Positions 1-8,636 of a stretch of 64,000 bases of DNA are shown piece after piece (within the stretch, counting starts at the first letter, position 1; every line of letters starts with the position of its first letter). Source of the stretch: Alcaligenaceae bacterium (GTDB taxonomy: Bacteria; Pseudomonadota; Gammaproteobacteria; Burkholderiales; Burkholderiaceae_B). A model generated the notes under the pieces. That model was not told where the DNA came from. It saw only the letters and a program-made list of their open reading frames with translations, and searched no databases. The position numbers were made by a program, and so were the translations under genes. The stretch covers positions 558,001 to 622,000 of the forward strand of contig JACCEP010000003.1 of NCBI GenBank assembly GCA_013416395.1. The letters are read 5' to 3'.

Positions 1-459
1 CTTGTCTTCATCAATGATGTGATGGGCATGGGGCTGAACTACGCCCAAGGCCTCACGTTTCCAACAGTGTTTTATTGGGACGCGAACGACGATACTCGCG
101 CCTGGACAAAGCGCTGGCAAAAAACCACCGGTTTTGAACGCGCACCCTCCATGGTTCAGGCCTTGTCGTACGTCTCTACACTGCACTACCTGGAAGCCGT
201 CAAGGCAGCCGGCACGTTTGATGGCCAAGCGGTGAACAAAAAATTGCGTGCCATGCCGGTCCAGTCGAAGCTGATTCAGAACGCGCGCGTACGCCCCGAA
301 GATGGGCGCGTCATCATGGACGTTTACAAAGTACAGGTGAAGAAACCCGCCGAATCAAAATCACCTAATGATGTTTACAAGATTTTGGACATTGTGCCGG
401 GCGACGAGTTGTTCGTACCCCTAGCCAGCAGTGAATGCCCTCTCGTCAAAAACAATTAA
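1..459 (+). CDS. ABC transporter periplasmic substrate-binding protein, 3' end only
   Basis: The reading frame is open from the first base, so the gene begins outside the window and only about the last 152 residues are seen. They look like the C-terminal lobe of a type I periplasmic binding protein of the Leu/Ile/Val receptor family: an aromatic stretch (FPTVFYWDAND), a helix with ALSYVSTLHYLEAVKAAGTFDG, and a terminal segment on processing into a permissive pathway (VRPEDGRVIMDVYKVQVK). The protein would bind a small organic solute in the periplasm. The alcohol dehydrogenase starts 14 bases downstream, so the two are probably cotranscribed. The substrate cannot be told. Family assignment is good, function beyond that is not. 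Confidence 0.75.
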   Translation, partial: LVFINDVMGMGLNYAQGLTFPTVFYWDANDDTRAWTKRWQKTTGFERAPSMVQALSYVSTLHYLEAVKAAGTFDGQAVNKKLRAMPVQSKLIQNARVRPEDGRVIMDVYKVQVKKPAESKSPNDVYKILDIVPGDELFVPLASSECPLVKNN

Positions 460-473
460 ATCGGAGCCTAACG

Positions 474-1532
474 ATGAAATGTTATTGCGTTGTAAATTTT
501 CGCGAGCCACTTCAAATGCTTGATATGGCCAAACCGACACCGAAACACGGCGAAGTACTCATTTCGGTAAGTGCCGCTGGCGTTTGCCATAGCGACATCC
601 ATCTTTGGGAAGGTGGCTACGATCTGGGCAATGGCCGTACGCTGTCGCTTAAAGACCGGGGGGTAAAGCTTCCTTTGACCCCCGGGCACGAAACAGTGGG
701 GGTCGCCGAAGCCTGCGGCCCAGACGCGACCGGTGTGCAGCTAGGTCACAAGTACTTGGTGTACCCGTGGATAGGTTGTGGCAACTGCCCTGCCTGCAAC
801 TCGGGCGCAGAAAACCACTGCGGCGCACCGCGTTGTCTGGGCGTACATCGCCCTGGCGGGTATGCCGAATACATGATCGTGCCAGATGCCAAGTACCTCA
901 TCGATATCGGCGATCTTGACCCATCGCAGATCGCACCTTATGCCTGCTCAGGCTTGACCACGTATTCTGCACTCAAGAAAATCGGCGCAGATATTTATCA
1001 GAACCATCCTATCGTCATCATGGGAGCAGGCGGCCTGGGCTTGATGTGTTTACAGCTTCTTTCTGCACTGGGTGGCGCGGGTGCTGTCATGGTAGACATT
1101 GACCCTGCCAAGCGAGAGGCGGCATTAAAGGCCGGCGCACTCGCAGCCATTGATGGCGCTGCCCCTGACGCGACCCAACAGATTATCAAAGCCCTTGGCG
1201 GCTCATCTGCATACGCTGCCATTGATCTGGTCGGCACACCAGCAACGACTTCCACCGCGTTCGACTGTCTGATCAAGGGAGGAAAACTGATTCTGATTGG
1301 CCTGTTCGGAGGCGCTTCGCAATGGCCACTGGCTCTGATTCCGATGAAAGCAGCCAGCATTATCGGAAGCTACGTGGGCAACCTGGAAGAACTGCGCGAA
1401 CTGATTGCACTGGTCAAAACAGGCAAAGTGGCTCCGATACCCATAACGACCTTTCCCATGGACGAGGCTGACAGCACCTTGTCATTATTGCGGCGAGGCG
1501 GGATTACAGGTCGGGCTGTTCTGGTGCGGTAA
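474..1532 (+). CDS. Zinc-dependent alcohol dehydrogenase (MDR family)
   Basis: A 352-residue cytosolic medium-chain dehydrogenase that would oxidise an alcohol with NAD(P). The catalytic zinc ligands appear in GVCHSDIH and in the GHE motif (TPGHETVG); the structural zinc site is the cysteine cluster GCGNCPACNSGAENHC. The dinucleotide-binding motif GAGGLG lies about midway (IVIMGAGGLGLM). The ATG at 474 is preferred over an in-frame upstream ATG at 435 because it follows a GGAG at 463 and gives the usual family N-terminus (MKCYCVVNF); the upstream one lies inside the preceding gene. It follows the substrate-binding protein gene closely, suggesting a shared catabolic role. The alcohol is unknown. 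Confidence 0.9.
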   Translation: MKCYCVVNFREPLQMLDMAKPTPKHGEVLISVSAAGVCHSDIHLWEGGYDLGNGRTLSLKDRGVKLPLTPGHETVGVAEACGPDATGVQLGHKYLVYPWIGCGNCPACNSGAENHCGAPRCLGVHRPGGYAEYMIVPDAKYLIDIGDLDPSQIAPYACSGLTTYSALKKIGADIYQNHPIVIMGAGGLGLMCLQLLSALGGAGAVMVDIDPAKREAALKAGALAAIDGAAPDATQQIIKALGGSSAYAAIDLVGTPATTSTAFDCLIKGGKLILIGLFGGASQWPLALIPMKAASIIGSYVGNLEELRELIALVKTGKVAPIPITTFPMDEADSTLSLLRRGGITGRAVLVR

Positions 1533-1765
1533 ATAGCAGCACTCAGACGTGCACTGTAGTTATTGCCGAAGCAGGCGCAATAACCTCAGAAGACGCTGCG
1601 CGTGCACGTCGTCGCGGTTAGCATTTTCTAAGACAGGCCGATATTTGCATGAGTCAAGTAGAGGGTCAGCACATACTGCAGGTTAGCCGTCAGGCCAGAA
1701 AGCGTGTAGATTGAGCCGTTCCGGTTGAGTAGCCTTACCGCCATCATTTTTAGGCCTATATCAGC
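1533..1765. other. Intergenic gap, no feature recognised
   Basis: 233 bases between the alcohol dehydrogenase and the membrane protein. No convincing ORF, terminator with a T-run, or operator was seen. Confidence 0.5.
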
Positions 1766-2587
1766 ATGCTGCACGCTTTGCTAGCCGCACTCCCCGACAT
1801 CTCCTTGCAAGAGTTAGCCATTCGCATGCTAGCTACCACCTTCATCGTGATGGCTGTTATCTGGGCCGTCGGCGTGTTTGGCCCACTTATCGGTGGTGCC
1901 CTGGCTGGCCTGCCCATTACGCTGGGGCCTGGCTTCTTCTTTCTTAGCAAGCAGGCGACAGCGCCGTTCGTGTCTCAGGCGGCCTCCTACGCGCTGCTGT
2001 CCTTATGTGCGACGCAGTTCTTTCTGTTGGCTTACATGATGACAGCAAAGCGGTGCCGCCCCATAGTCTGCCTGAGTATCGCGTGTATGGCCTGGCTAAT
2101 TTTTGCCCTGCTCTTTCGATTTCTGCCGCCGCGGCCATGGATTAACCTGGGCCTGTTTGTTCTCACTACGGCGGCATGCTGGCGATATGGGGCTCGCTTT
2201 CTGTCTGATTCTGTTTCGGCCAAAGGCAAAACGGGTTTCGGCCTGCTGTTGTTGCGCGGCATAATCGCCGGAGTGCTGGTCGCCACCGTTACCACAGCCA
2301 GCCACTGGATCGGGCCTATGGGCTCGGGGCTTATTCTGGCCTTTCCCGTAGGGTTTACGGTAATGACCATCACCATTCATCAACGCTTCGGCCCCAGTTG
2401 CATTATTGCCACCATACACTCCATCATGCTGGGCACCGGCAGCCTCGCGGCCTTCTGCGCGACCATAGCATTGCTTATTCCCCATTTAAGCGCGCACCTG
2501 ACGCTGGGCTTTGCCGTTTCCTGTGCAGTATGTGTCACATTGGCGCTGGCGTTCCGGGGCAAAATTCTGGCGGCGTTCAGGCGTTAA
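1766..2587 (+). CDS. Unknown polytopic membrane protein with internal repeat
   Basis: A 273-residue, very hydrophobic protein with about eight probable membrane segments and no family I can name. Two segments resemble each other: near residues 37-60 (FGPLIGGALAGLPITLGPGF) and near residues 180-205 (GPMGSGLILAFPVGFTVM), each with a Gly-Pro/Gly-Gly turn followed by a hydrophobic helix with proline. This suggests two homologous halves, as in small transporters or exporters. Charged loops are few (KRCRP, AKGKTG). The ATG at 1766 has only a weak AGG upstream, so the start is tentative. It stands alone between an alcohol dehydrogenase and convergent exported-protein genes. Membrane location is firm; transport is inference. 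Confidence 0.7.
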   Translation: MLHALLAALPDISLQELAIRMLATTFIVMAVIWAVGVFGPLIGGALAGLPITLGPGFFFLSKQATAPFVSQAASYALLSLCATQFFLLAYMMTAKRCRPIVCLSIACMAWLIFALLFRFLPPRPWINLGLFVLTTAACWRYGARFLSDSVSAKGKTGFGLLLLRGIIAGVLVATVTTASHWIGPMGSGLILAFPVGFTVMTITIHQRFGPSCIIATIHSIMLGTGSLAAFCATIALLIPHLSAHLTLGFAVSCAVCVTLALAFRGKILAAFRR

Positions 2588-2833
2588 TGATGGCACTCGC
2601 CACTTGGGGTTTGGCGCTTGGGGCGTGGAACTCGGGACCTGGGGCACAAGAGCTAGTACAGACGCAGTCGTGGGCGTGAGCGATGGGCTTTCTCCTGTAC
2701 ATCTTCGCCGTATTCAGTGGTTCAAAACGTGACCAATGCACCTGATGGCCAGCCTGCCATTGTGGCGTGCGTGCTCAACAGCAATATCGGTTTACTTTTT
2801 TGTGAGCGTGAACAGGTGACACGCTGTTTATAA

Positions 2834-3889
2834 CTACGCCGATATCGTGTTTAAGTATTCATCCAGCTCGTTCAACATCTGATCGGGATCAATCATCGCT
2901 TCCGCCAGAGCCTGTACGCGCTTCAGATCTTGTGGGCTAAGGTCTTGCTGCACGCGCTGCAGATTTTGCGCACCCAGCGAATTTCCATTGTTGGCCGCAA
3001 GCATAAACAAGGCACCTGCTGCCACCTTGTTAACAGGCACACCCAAACCACGCACATACATAAGCCCCATGGCATTCTGGCTTAAGGCAAACCCACGCTG
3101 CGCCGCCATTCTGTACCATTTCATGGCGCTGTCGTAATCTTGTTCGACACCCAAGCCTTGTTCATACATGGCACCCAGATTATGTTCGGACGGCGCATAC
3201 CCCTGAGCTGCAGCCTTCAAATACCAGAAGTGTGCCTGATCGAAATCTTGCTCAATGCCGCGACCTAGGCGATACGCCAGCGCCAGATTATGTTGACCTA
3301 TATCTACATCTTGCTCGGCCGACAAGCGAAAGAGCTGAGCGGCGAGCGGAAAGTCTTTTTTGACACCTTTTCCCTCAGTAAGCATCAACCCTAAATTTGC
3401 CATTGCCAGGGGGTGGCCCTGTTGGGCCGACAACTGATACCAGCGGGCCGCCTGCTCATAGTTCTGCGTTACCCCCCGACCTATTTCATACCTGACCCCC
3501 AGGTTGTATTGCGCCCAAACCTGACCTAGGGTTGCTGATCGCTCATACCACTTGAGCGCTTCCTTATCGTTTTTTTCTACGCCCTCGCCAGTGCTGTAGG
3601 CATATGCAAGATTGTTCTGGGCATCGGGGTCATTCTGTTCAGCAGCCAAACGATACCAGCGCACGGCTTCAGCAGAATCAGCAGGTACGCCTCTTCCCTC
3701 ATCGTAGGAAAGGCCCATACGAAACTGGGCCCGAGCATCACCCTTATCAGCCAATGGCCGCCACTCTTTTAGAGCCGTTTCGAAGTCACCGTGATTGGCC
3801 GCTTTGACACCCTCTTCGTAGCCTGCGTAGGCCCTCGCGCCCGCACTTATCATGACTATCGCCAGAACTGTCGTTGCAAATTTATGCAT
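2834..3889 (-). CDS. Exported Sel1-repeat (TPR-like) protein
   Basis: A 351-residue protein with a signal peptide (MHKFATTVLAIVMISAGARAYA) followed by about eight consecutive 36-residue Sel1 units. Each has the pattern A-x-x-W-Y-x-x-A-A-x-x-G...LG-x-x-Y-x-x-G-x-GV, spanning roughly residues 28-310, then a short helical tail. Sel1 solenoids are protein-protein scaffolds, often in the periplasm. The start at 3889 is preferred over 3991 because it gives the signal peptide and follows GGGAGAG. It is the last gene of a minus-strand run with the LprI-like and DUF1176 genes, all exported, which hints at a common envelope job. The partner is unknown. Confidence 0.87.
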   Translation of the reverse strand: MHKFATTVLAIVMISAGARAYAGYEEGVKAANHGDFETALKEWRPLADKGDARAQFRMGLSYDEGRGVPADSAEAVRWYRLAAEQNDPDAQNNLAYAYSTGEGVEKNDKEALKWYERSATLGQVWAQYNLGVRYEIGRGVTQNYEQAARWYQLSAQQGHPLAMANLGLMLTEGKGVKKDFPLAAQLFRLSAEQDVDIGQHNLALAYRLGRGIEQDFDQAHFWYLKAAAQGYAPSEHNLGAMYEQGLGVEQDYDSAMKWYRMAAQRGFALSQNAMGLMYVRGLGVPVNKVAAGALFMLAANNGNSLGAQNLQRVQQDLSPQDLKRVQALAEAMIDPDQMLNELDEYLNTISA

Positions 3890-4153
3890 GCCACTCTCCC
3901 AGGTTTTTTGTGCGGTTGACACCGCAACCGTCGACTGCAAAACCAGCCACAGCGCACATACCCTGGGCGCAAGGGACGACTTAGACGTCATGTTCCCACA
4001 TAACCAGGCCTGAACGACCCGCTACGGAGCTCCAACCCGCTGTCGCATGCATCGGTGCATCGGTATGCTTGACGCACCGGTGCCGATTTAAGCTTCTTAC
4101 CCCGACCTCGAGCTGGACCCTGACCCCGGCCTCGACCCTAAAACGGAGTCAAA
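3890..4153. other. Intergenic gap with short direct repeats
   Basis: 264 bases between the LprI-like gene and the Sel1 gene. Around 4050-4085 near-copies of GCATCGGTGC / GCACCGGTGC occur, and 4100-4140 is pyrimidine-rich with CTCGACC-type repeats. No gene or terminator is convincing. Confidence 0.4.
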
Positions 4154-5131
4154 CTAGGGCCGGGACTTGGGCTCAGACTCAGGTTCAGGTTCAGACGCGG
4201 TAATCTCCACCGACTTGATGGCCAAACGATTGCCAACAACCATTAGCTTGATGGCAATGTTGCCTCCTGTGGGGCAACAGTTAGCATCCGCAGACCGATA
4301 CAGGGCAGCACTGGCGGTCATGGACGCCATGTCTGGCTCAACACCCTTCCATATTTCTAGCCCTGAAGGAATGTAATGATTCAGGTCGTTCAGCCAGCTT
4401 TCCGTATCCATGAGTACCCAGCGCTTTTGTCGGCGGATAAAGTAATCATTTTCATTGAAATTGCCGGTACCACTTACCCTCACCGGTAAAACCAGAAACG
4501 TGCCATCTTCGTCGGTACGAATATAAGGAACTGAGAAGTAGCTTCCCGCATCTGCCGCGTGTTCATGAAACCTTTCAACAACACCTGAAACTTGGTCCCG
4601 TGCAAACAATGCCATAGATGAGACCATGCAATCCGTCGGCCCTCCTCCCGGCGGCCAATCATGCACGCAGTACAGTGCGTAATAAAAACCCGTGTCATCC
4701 ATTTCCCCGAAAGACCCCGATTCGCTTAACCGGCACATACCCGGCGTGTCATACGACTCAAAGGCAGCCATTTCACGGCAGGTTGCGTCAACAGCCGTAT
4801 TCAAATCTGCATACGTAATGGGTATGGCCTGCAGATCAAGCAGGCGCTGTTTGTAGGCAACTTCCAGGCACTGCACGGTCTGGCACACATTGCGCGTAGT
4901 GTTAAGCCAGCTTCTTTGTGCCGTCTTGATCGTCGACGGATCATCTGAACGAAACACAGTCCGACGATACTCAGCGGCCAAGGCAATGTCGAGATTCGAC
5001 AACGTGTTATCGGCGCAGATCATTTTCTCCACGTCGCTTACTGCCTTGTCACAATCAAAACTGGCCGCCTGTGCACCACCGATAAAACCCACCAGAAACA
5101 GCAAAAATACGATCAAGGTTTTGAAATGCAT
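4154..5131 (-). CDS. LprI-like (DUF1311) exported protein
   Basis: A 325-residue protein with a signal peptide (MHFKTLIVFLLFLVGFIGGAQA). Mature residues about 24-100 match the lysozyme-inhibitor LprI N-terminal domain (DUF1311): FDCDKAVSDVEKMICAD, then a helical R-SWL-x-x-R-x-x-C motif (AQRSWLNTTRNVC) with paired cysteines. The remaining two thirds, with further cysteines (CVHDW, CMVSS, CCPTGG), are not recognised. The C-terminus is a Glu/Pro/Ser-rich tail. The ATG at 5131 is chosen because it opens the signal peptide and follows GGAAGAC; the longer frame to 5290 overlaps the upstream gene. It sits 76 bases after the DUF1176 gene. Lysozyme inhibition is known for mycobacterial LprI only; here it is inference. 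Confidence 0.8.
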   Translation of the reverse strand: MHFKTLIVFLLFLVGFIGGAQAASFDCDKAVSDVEKMICADNTLSNLDIALAAEYRRTVFRSDDPSTIKTAQRSWLNTTRNVCQTVQCLEVAYKQRLLDLQAIPITYADLNTAVDATCREMAAFESYDTPGMCRLSESGSFGEMDDTGFYYALYCVHDWPPGGGPTDCMVSSMALFARDQVSGVVERFHEHAADAGSYFSVPYIRTDEDGTFLVLPVRVSGTGNFNENDYFIRRQKRWVLMDTESWLNDLNHYIPSGLEIWKGVEPDMASMTASAALYRSADANCCPTGGNIAIKLMVVGNRLAIKSVEITASEPEPESEPKSRP

Positions 5132-5207
5132 GGAATTAGTCTTCCGGTATACACGTAATGTTTTTTTCGAATACCCGCCCTCTACCTCCGAACGATAACG
5201 GCAAGCG

Positions 5208-6323
5208 CTAGCGCTGCGAGGTAGGGGCCTGCCAAAGTACCGACCATGGGCCTTCGACCTGGCCCTGCCAGTGTTTCTGTTTAACCTCAATCAAATGTGC
5301 CTCGTTCCCGTCCCAACGCCATGTTTGCGTGAGGGTTCCATAGTTATCTGTTTGCGTGGAGGACAGCCTGCCAAACACCGGATCGAGACTCAACCAGGGA
5401 ACATCGCGGCCGCGTTTGCGGGACGGCCCGGGCGGTGAGAGGCTCTCATCCCAGGATTGAAACTTCAGCACTCGGGCATCGGTAAAGTCGGGCGCCGTAG
5501 CCAGAATATAGCGGTTGATGGGTTCGCGAGGCGTGGCAAAGCAAGGGACCATAAACATGGCCGTATCCGCACCCAGCCACTGTACGCCATAGCCTTCGTC
5601 ATCGTCTTCGCCTGCCTTAATCGTTAATGGGCTGCAGGTTTTGTCGTCACGTCGCAACGCGATTACGGCGGGCGGAAGGGTATCGAGATGCGTTGTCGGC
5701 CCGGCATCGTCTGCCTCGCCCTCGCCTTCAAAATATCGTCTTGTCTTATGAACAGCCGGTGCAACCGTCGCAAGACTTTTGGGCGTTTCAGTCTGACGAG
5801 CGGAACCAACCCGGCTCTGCTGCTCATCAATCCACAATAGCGAAGCCGATACCCCTTTTAGCGAAAAATAATCGCGGCCGACTGCGCCCGGCTCTCCTGC
5901 GGCCAGTGCCATATTCATGCCATGAATCAGCCCGGTAAAAACTATATCGGCTGACTCAGGCGAGATCAAAACAATTTCATTTGGTCGTGTACCCGACTGC
6001 CAGTCTTTTGCCGCAAGAAGAGAACTATGAACGGATCCAATGACCACCTGAATAACCTTGGCATCTTGAGCCTTGGGATCGGACGAATATAGACGTACCT
6101 GCCAGTTGCGATCCAGCGCGTTAAATCGCTGCAAAGTCAGGGTTGCACCACCTTCCATGCTGTACGTAGCGGCGCCGCAAGAGTGCTCGATCGTTGAGCA
6201 GCTTGCAGTCCAGTCACCAAACTGAACTTCGATTGGCAGTAAGGCAGCGGCAACACACATTGTTGAAGCCAATGCTGCTGAGAAACTGGCCAGAACCCCT
6301 GCTATGAGCACGGTGCTTTTCAT
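5208..6323 (-). CDS. DUF1176 exported protein
   Basis: A 371-residue protein with a signal peptide (to about residue 26, ending CVAAA) and a DUF1176-type start, FGDWTASCSTIEHSC, where the two close cysteines probably form a disulfide. Two more cysteines lie further on (DKTCSPL, MVPCFA). The DUF1176 family is periplasmic, of unknown function and of about this length. A proline/charged stretch (EGEGEADDAGP) separates two halves. It heads the minus-strand run DUF1176, LprI-like, Sel1. In other proteobacteria DUF1176 and DUF1311 domains are, to my knowledge, found together or near each other, so the pairing is probably functional. Promoter lies in the AT-rich gap upstream. Confidence 0.82.
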   Translation of the reverse strand: MKSTVLIAGVLASFSAALASTMCVAAALLPIEVQFGDWTASCSTIEHSCGAATYSMEGGATLTLQRFNALDRNWQVRLYSSDPKAQDAKVIQVVIGSVHSSLLAAKDWQSGTRPNEIVLISPESADIVFTGLIHGMNMALAAGEPGAVGRDYFSLKGVSASLLWIDEQQSRVGSARQTETPKSLATVAPAVHKTRRYFEGEGEADDAGPTTHLDTLPPAVIALRRDDKTCSPLTIKAGEDDDEGYGVQWLGADTAMFMVPCFATPREPINRYILATAPDFTDARVLKFQSWDESLSPPGPSRKRGRDVPWLSLDPVFGRLSSTQTDNYGTLTQTWRWDGNEAHLIEVKQKHWQGQVEGPWSVLWQAPTSQR

Positions 6324-6651
6324 TGCCGCCCCTTCTTATTGTTGTATTGTAATAATACCGATACATTATCCTGCAAGATCGCAACGGTAAACAGGTTTTT
6401 TACCCGGGCACGACATAAAAGCAAATCAAGACAAAGCCCGATTTATATTAGCCTAACTCCGCATATACGGTATGCTTTATTAAAATAAAGCCCTGGCTGT
6501 TGTAAGACCTTTTTTATGGCGTTAGGTGGTATTACCCCAAAACAAGAATTGGCCATCATGGCCTAGCTTATACCTAAACGACCGTTAAAAATGGACGAGA
6601 CCACCTTCCAGAAAGCGCATAAATCGTGTTTCGTTCTTCAGGAGAAACCTG
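6324..6651. other. AT-rich divergent promoter region with palindrome
   Basis: 328 bases between two divergent exported-protein genes, clearly richer in A and T than its surroundings. It contains an 18-base perfect palindrome at 6474-6491 and should hold promoters for both directions. No small ORF is convincing. Confidence 0.5.
6474..6491. promoter_or_regulatory. Perfect 18-bp palindrome, candidate operator
   Basis: GCTTTATTAAAATAAAGC is a perfect inverted repeat lying midway between the divergent DUF1176 and unknown exported-protein genes. Its AT-rich core and position fit a dimeric regulator site, but it matches no consensus I know. Confidence 0.35.
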
Positions 6652-7635
6652 ATGCCCCCGCATACTCATAGGTATTTGTCGATTGCATCCGTAGTCTTTT
6701 TGAGCACAGTATTTTTACCAGAAGTCAGCGCCGCTGCGACAAACAAAAATATAAAAATGGAATGTTCTCAAGACGAACACGTGTTTTCCTCAGCGCACGG
6801 ACAATTTCGTCTCGACATCTGCTCACCAACGGCAGAAGCCGTAACGCCAGCCATTGAGACCGACTCCCAGAACCCAGTGCTCGGCGAGTTACGTTTTATA
6901 AGCGGCGAGGCCACGAACAAAGTCACAGCGACCTGGCCTTTTGAAGTGGATATGTTGAGCGCCTGGGTGGGAGGCGAAGGCCTGCAGTTTTGGGACGGCC
7001 ACATCATGACGCTGGACATAGGCACCGAACGCAATGGCGTTTTATACATCGCGAACTGGACTGGCAAAAAATTTGTGATGACAGAATACCCATACAGAAC
7101 TGGCGACGAAGACGCCATGACGCTACGTTGGGAAAAAGATGCTTTCCTTGTGCATACCCCACCCGATGGCGAGCGGCGTTTGATGGTTCAAAATGCAGAC
7201 ACTGAAACACCCGGAAAATTCTCCCAAGAAACGCTGACCTGTACCTTCACAGACGGCAACCAGGCAATTCATTCTCTAGCCCTGGGTATAGACACTGCCA
7301 GTATGGTCACCAAACTGGCATACACCACTTTACGGCCCGCAACGCTCGGCGACAGCCGGTTTTTATGTGGTGTCTATGCCTCGCGCGATGACAATCTGCA
7401 GGATGAAAGCGAATGGACCGATGGCCAGCACGGCAACGTCACCGTTGCTATTAACGGCGAGGGCACGGTCGCTAAGGTTGAGAACTGGACAGACTATGTA
7501 CACATTGCGCGCGATAACAATCGCTACACATTACGATTTGACGTTGACACACCGCTATTCTGTGACTCAGGCGCCGACATGGCCGAAACCGTAACCCTGG
7601 TGCGTGGTAATAAAACATGCCACGATGTTCAGTAA
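6652..7635 (+). CDS. Unknown exported protein, six cysteines
   Basis: A 327-residue protein with a signal peptide (cleavage near EVSAA, residue 27) and no family I recognise. The mature part has six cysteines (MECSQ, LDICSP, LTCTF, FLCGV, FCDSG, TCHDV), consistent with disulfides in the periplasm, and alternates Trp/aromatic and acidic strands (TATWPFEVDMLSAWVGG, IANWTGKKF), suggesting beta structure. An ATG at 6652 preceded by AGGAGAA at about 6640 fixes the start well. It is divergent from the DUF1176 operon and shares its promoter region, so it may belong to the same envelope function. The 3' gap holds a tandem repeat. Confidence 0.75.
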   Translation: MPPHTHRYLSIASVVFLSTVFLPEVSAAATNKNIKMECSQDEHVFSSAHGQFRLDICSPTAEAVTPAIETDSQNPVLGELRFISGEATNKVTATWPFEVDMLSAWVGGEGLQFWDGHIMTLDIGTERNGVLYIANWTGKKFVMTEYPYRTGDEDAMTLRWEKDAFLVHTPPDGERRLMVQNADTETPGKFSQETLTCTFTDGNQAIHSLALGIDTASMVTKLAYTTLRPATLGDSRFLCGVYASRDDNLQDESEWTDGQHGNVTVAINGEGTVAKVENWTDYVHIARDNNRYTLRFDVDTPLFCDSGADMAETVTLVRGNKTCHDVQ

Positions 7636-7680
7636 TAGCATCACGCTAAAAGTCGTGCAGCGCAAAAAGTTGCTGCAAGC

Positions 7681-7840
7681 AGGTGTAGACCAGGCCTGCC
7701 TGGCACGCTCGCCAGTGTTATTACCTTGACCGCGTGCAGCCCTAAAAGGCGGTGCACGCAGGCATAGACCAAGTCTTACCTTGCACGCCCGCCGGCGTTA
7801 TTACGCAGGGCCGCGTGCAGCCATAAGGGGCGCTGCACGC
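7681..7840. repeat. Two tandem copies of an ~80-bp repeat, each ending in a hairpin
   Basis: Copy 1 (7681-7759, 79 bases) and copy 2 (7760-7840, 81 bases) align along their length: AGGTGTAGACCAG/AGGCATAGACCAA, GCACGCTCGCCAGTGTTATTA/GCACGCCCGCCGGCGTTATTA in part, and each ends in a stem GCGTGCA...TGCACGC (7732-7759 and 7813-7840). They lie just after the unknown exported-protein gene, convergent with the next gene. The hairpins may act in transcript ending, but neither has a T-run. Confidence 0.75.
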
Positions 7841-7915
7841 GCGACTACATCAGGTCATATCAAACATACCTGACATGGCATGCTGGATAGACCAGGCCAC
7901 TACTGGCTACAGGGA

Positions 7916-8143
7916 CTATTTCCAGTACGCATTGGCGGCTGCAACAGTTTGAAAATTGGTGGCAACAACCTGAGATACGGCAATCAGCGCGTCAGCGTTT
8001 TCGCCATATTCTGGCCGCAGCTTATCGCGTACCTCAGCCGAGGGCTGCGTATATTTGATGGCCATGCGGGAAAGCTTGATTGCAAGCTCATAACCTTCTT
8101 GCGGTGTCGCCGTCTGAAGCGAGGTTAGCCAATTATCTGCCAT
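7916..8143 (-). CDS. Small hypothetical protein
   Basis: A 75-residue protein not recognised. It is mostly helical and amphipathic, without signal peptide or membrane segment: MADNWLTSLQTATPQEG, a central KYTQPSAEVRDKLRPEYG, then an alanine-rich helix ending AANAYWK. The ATG at 8143 has a strong AAGGAGA eight bases upstream, which strongly supports a real gene over the longer frame to 8191. It stands alone, upstream neighbour acylphosphatase on the same strand. A cytosolic structural or regulatory role is possible but unsupported. Confidence 0.75.
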   Translation of the reverse strand: MADNWLTSLQTATPQEGYELAIKLSRMAIKYTQPSAEVRDKLRPEYGENADALIAVSQVVATNFQTVAAANAYWK

Positions 8144-8241
8144 GTAGGGTCTCCTTGAGATTATTTGTGTGGCGATACTATGCCACAGCAACCAATCCTA
8201 CCCCACTGATAACCTTACGCCTAGCGTGATTACGCGTTGCG

Positions 8242-8538
8242 TCAGATTTGCTCGAAACGATCGTAGTGACGCTCTTGCAGCGACTGTTCGTGGGTTACTT
8301 CATTGACACGGGCGGCCGGTGGGCCAGCGTGCAACCATGACAACATGCGGTCAACCTGCTCATGATCGCCCTGCAGCAACGCTTCGACCGACCCGTCTTC
8401 ATTGTTGCGGATCCAGCCTTTGACACCAAAAAGATGGGCCTGCCGCACGGCAGAGGCTCGAAAACCCACGCCCTGCACATGGCCGGTAACCCGCACGACA
8501 ATGGTTTCGATATTGTGATTACTAGGAAGCTTATTCAT
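8242..8538 (-). CDS. acyP: Acylphosphatase
   Basis: A 98-residue protein that hydrolyses acyl-phosphate bonds in the cytosol. The family signature VTGHVQGVGFR carries the catalytic arginine, and GWIRNNEDGSVE carries the catalytic asparagine. Length is typical. Two starts are possible: GTG at 8550 and ATG at 8538 (MNKLPSNHN); neither has a clear ribosome-binding site, and the ATG is chosen for codon preference and family length. Genes around it are unrelated, as is usual for this enzyme. Confidence 0.93.
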   Translation of the reverse strand: MNKLPSNHNIETIVVRVTGHVQGVGFRASAVRQAHLFGVKGWIRNNEDGSVEALLQGDHEQVDRMLSWLHAGPPAARVNEVTHEQSLQERHYDRFEQI

Positions 8539-8636
8539 TATTGAAAACACATTAATAACTGAACACGATAAATTGAGAATTGTTCAGTAAACCGCGAGCA
8601 TACCAGACCCGACCGCAGGCACATGGGCCTGCGGCG

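Noticed and set aside
7732-7840. tRNA-like or small RNA gene from the two hairpins
   Set aside because: No cloverleaf, no anticodon arm, no promoter; the stems are simple inverted repeats within a tandem repeat.
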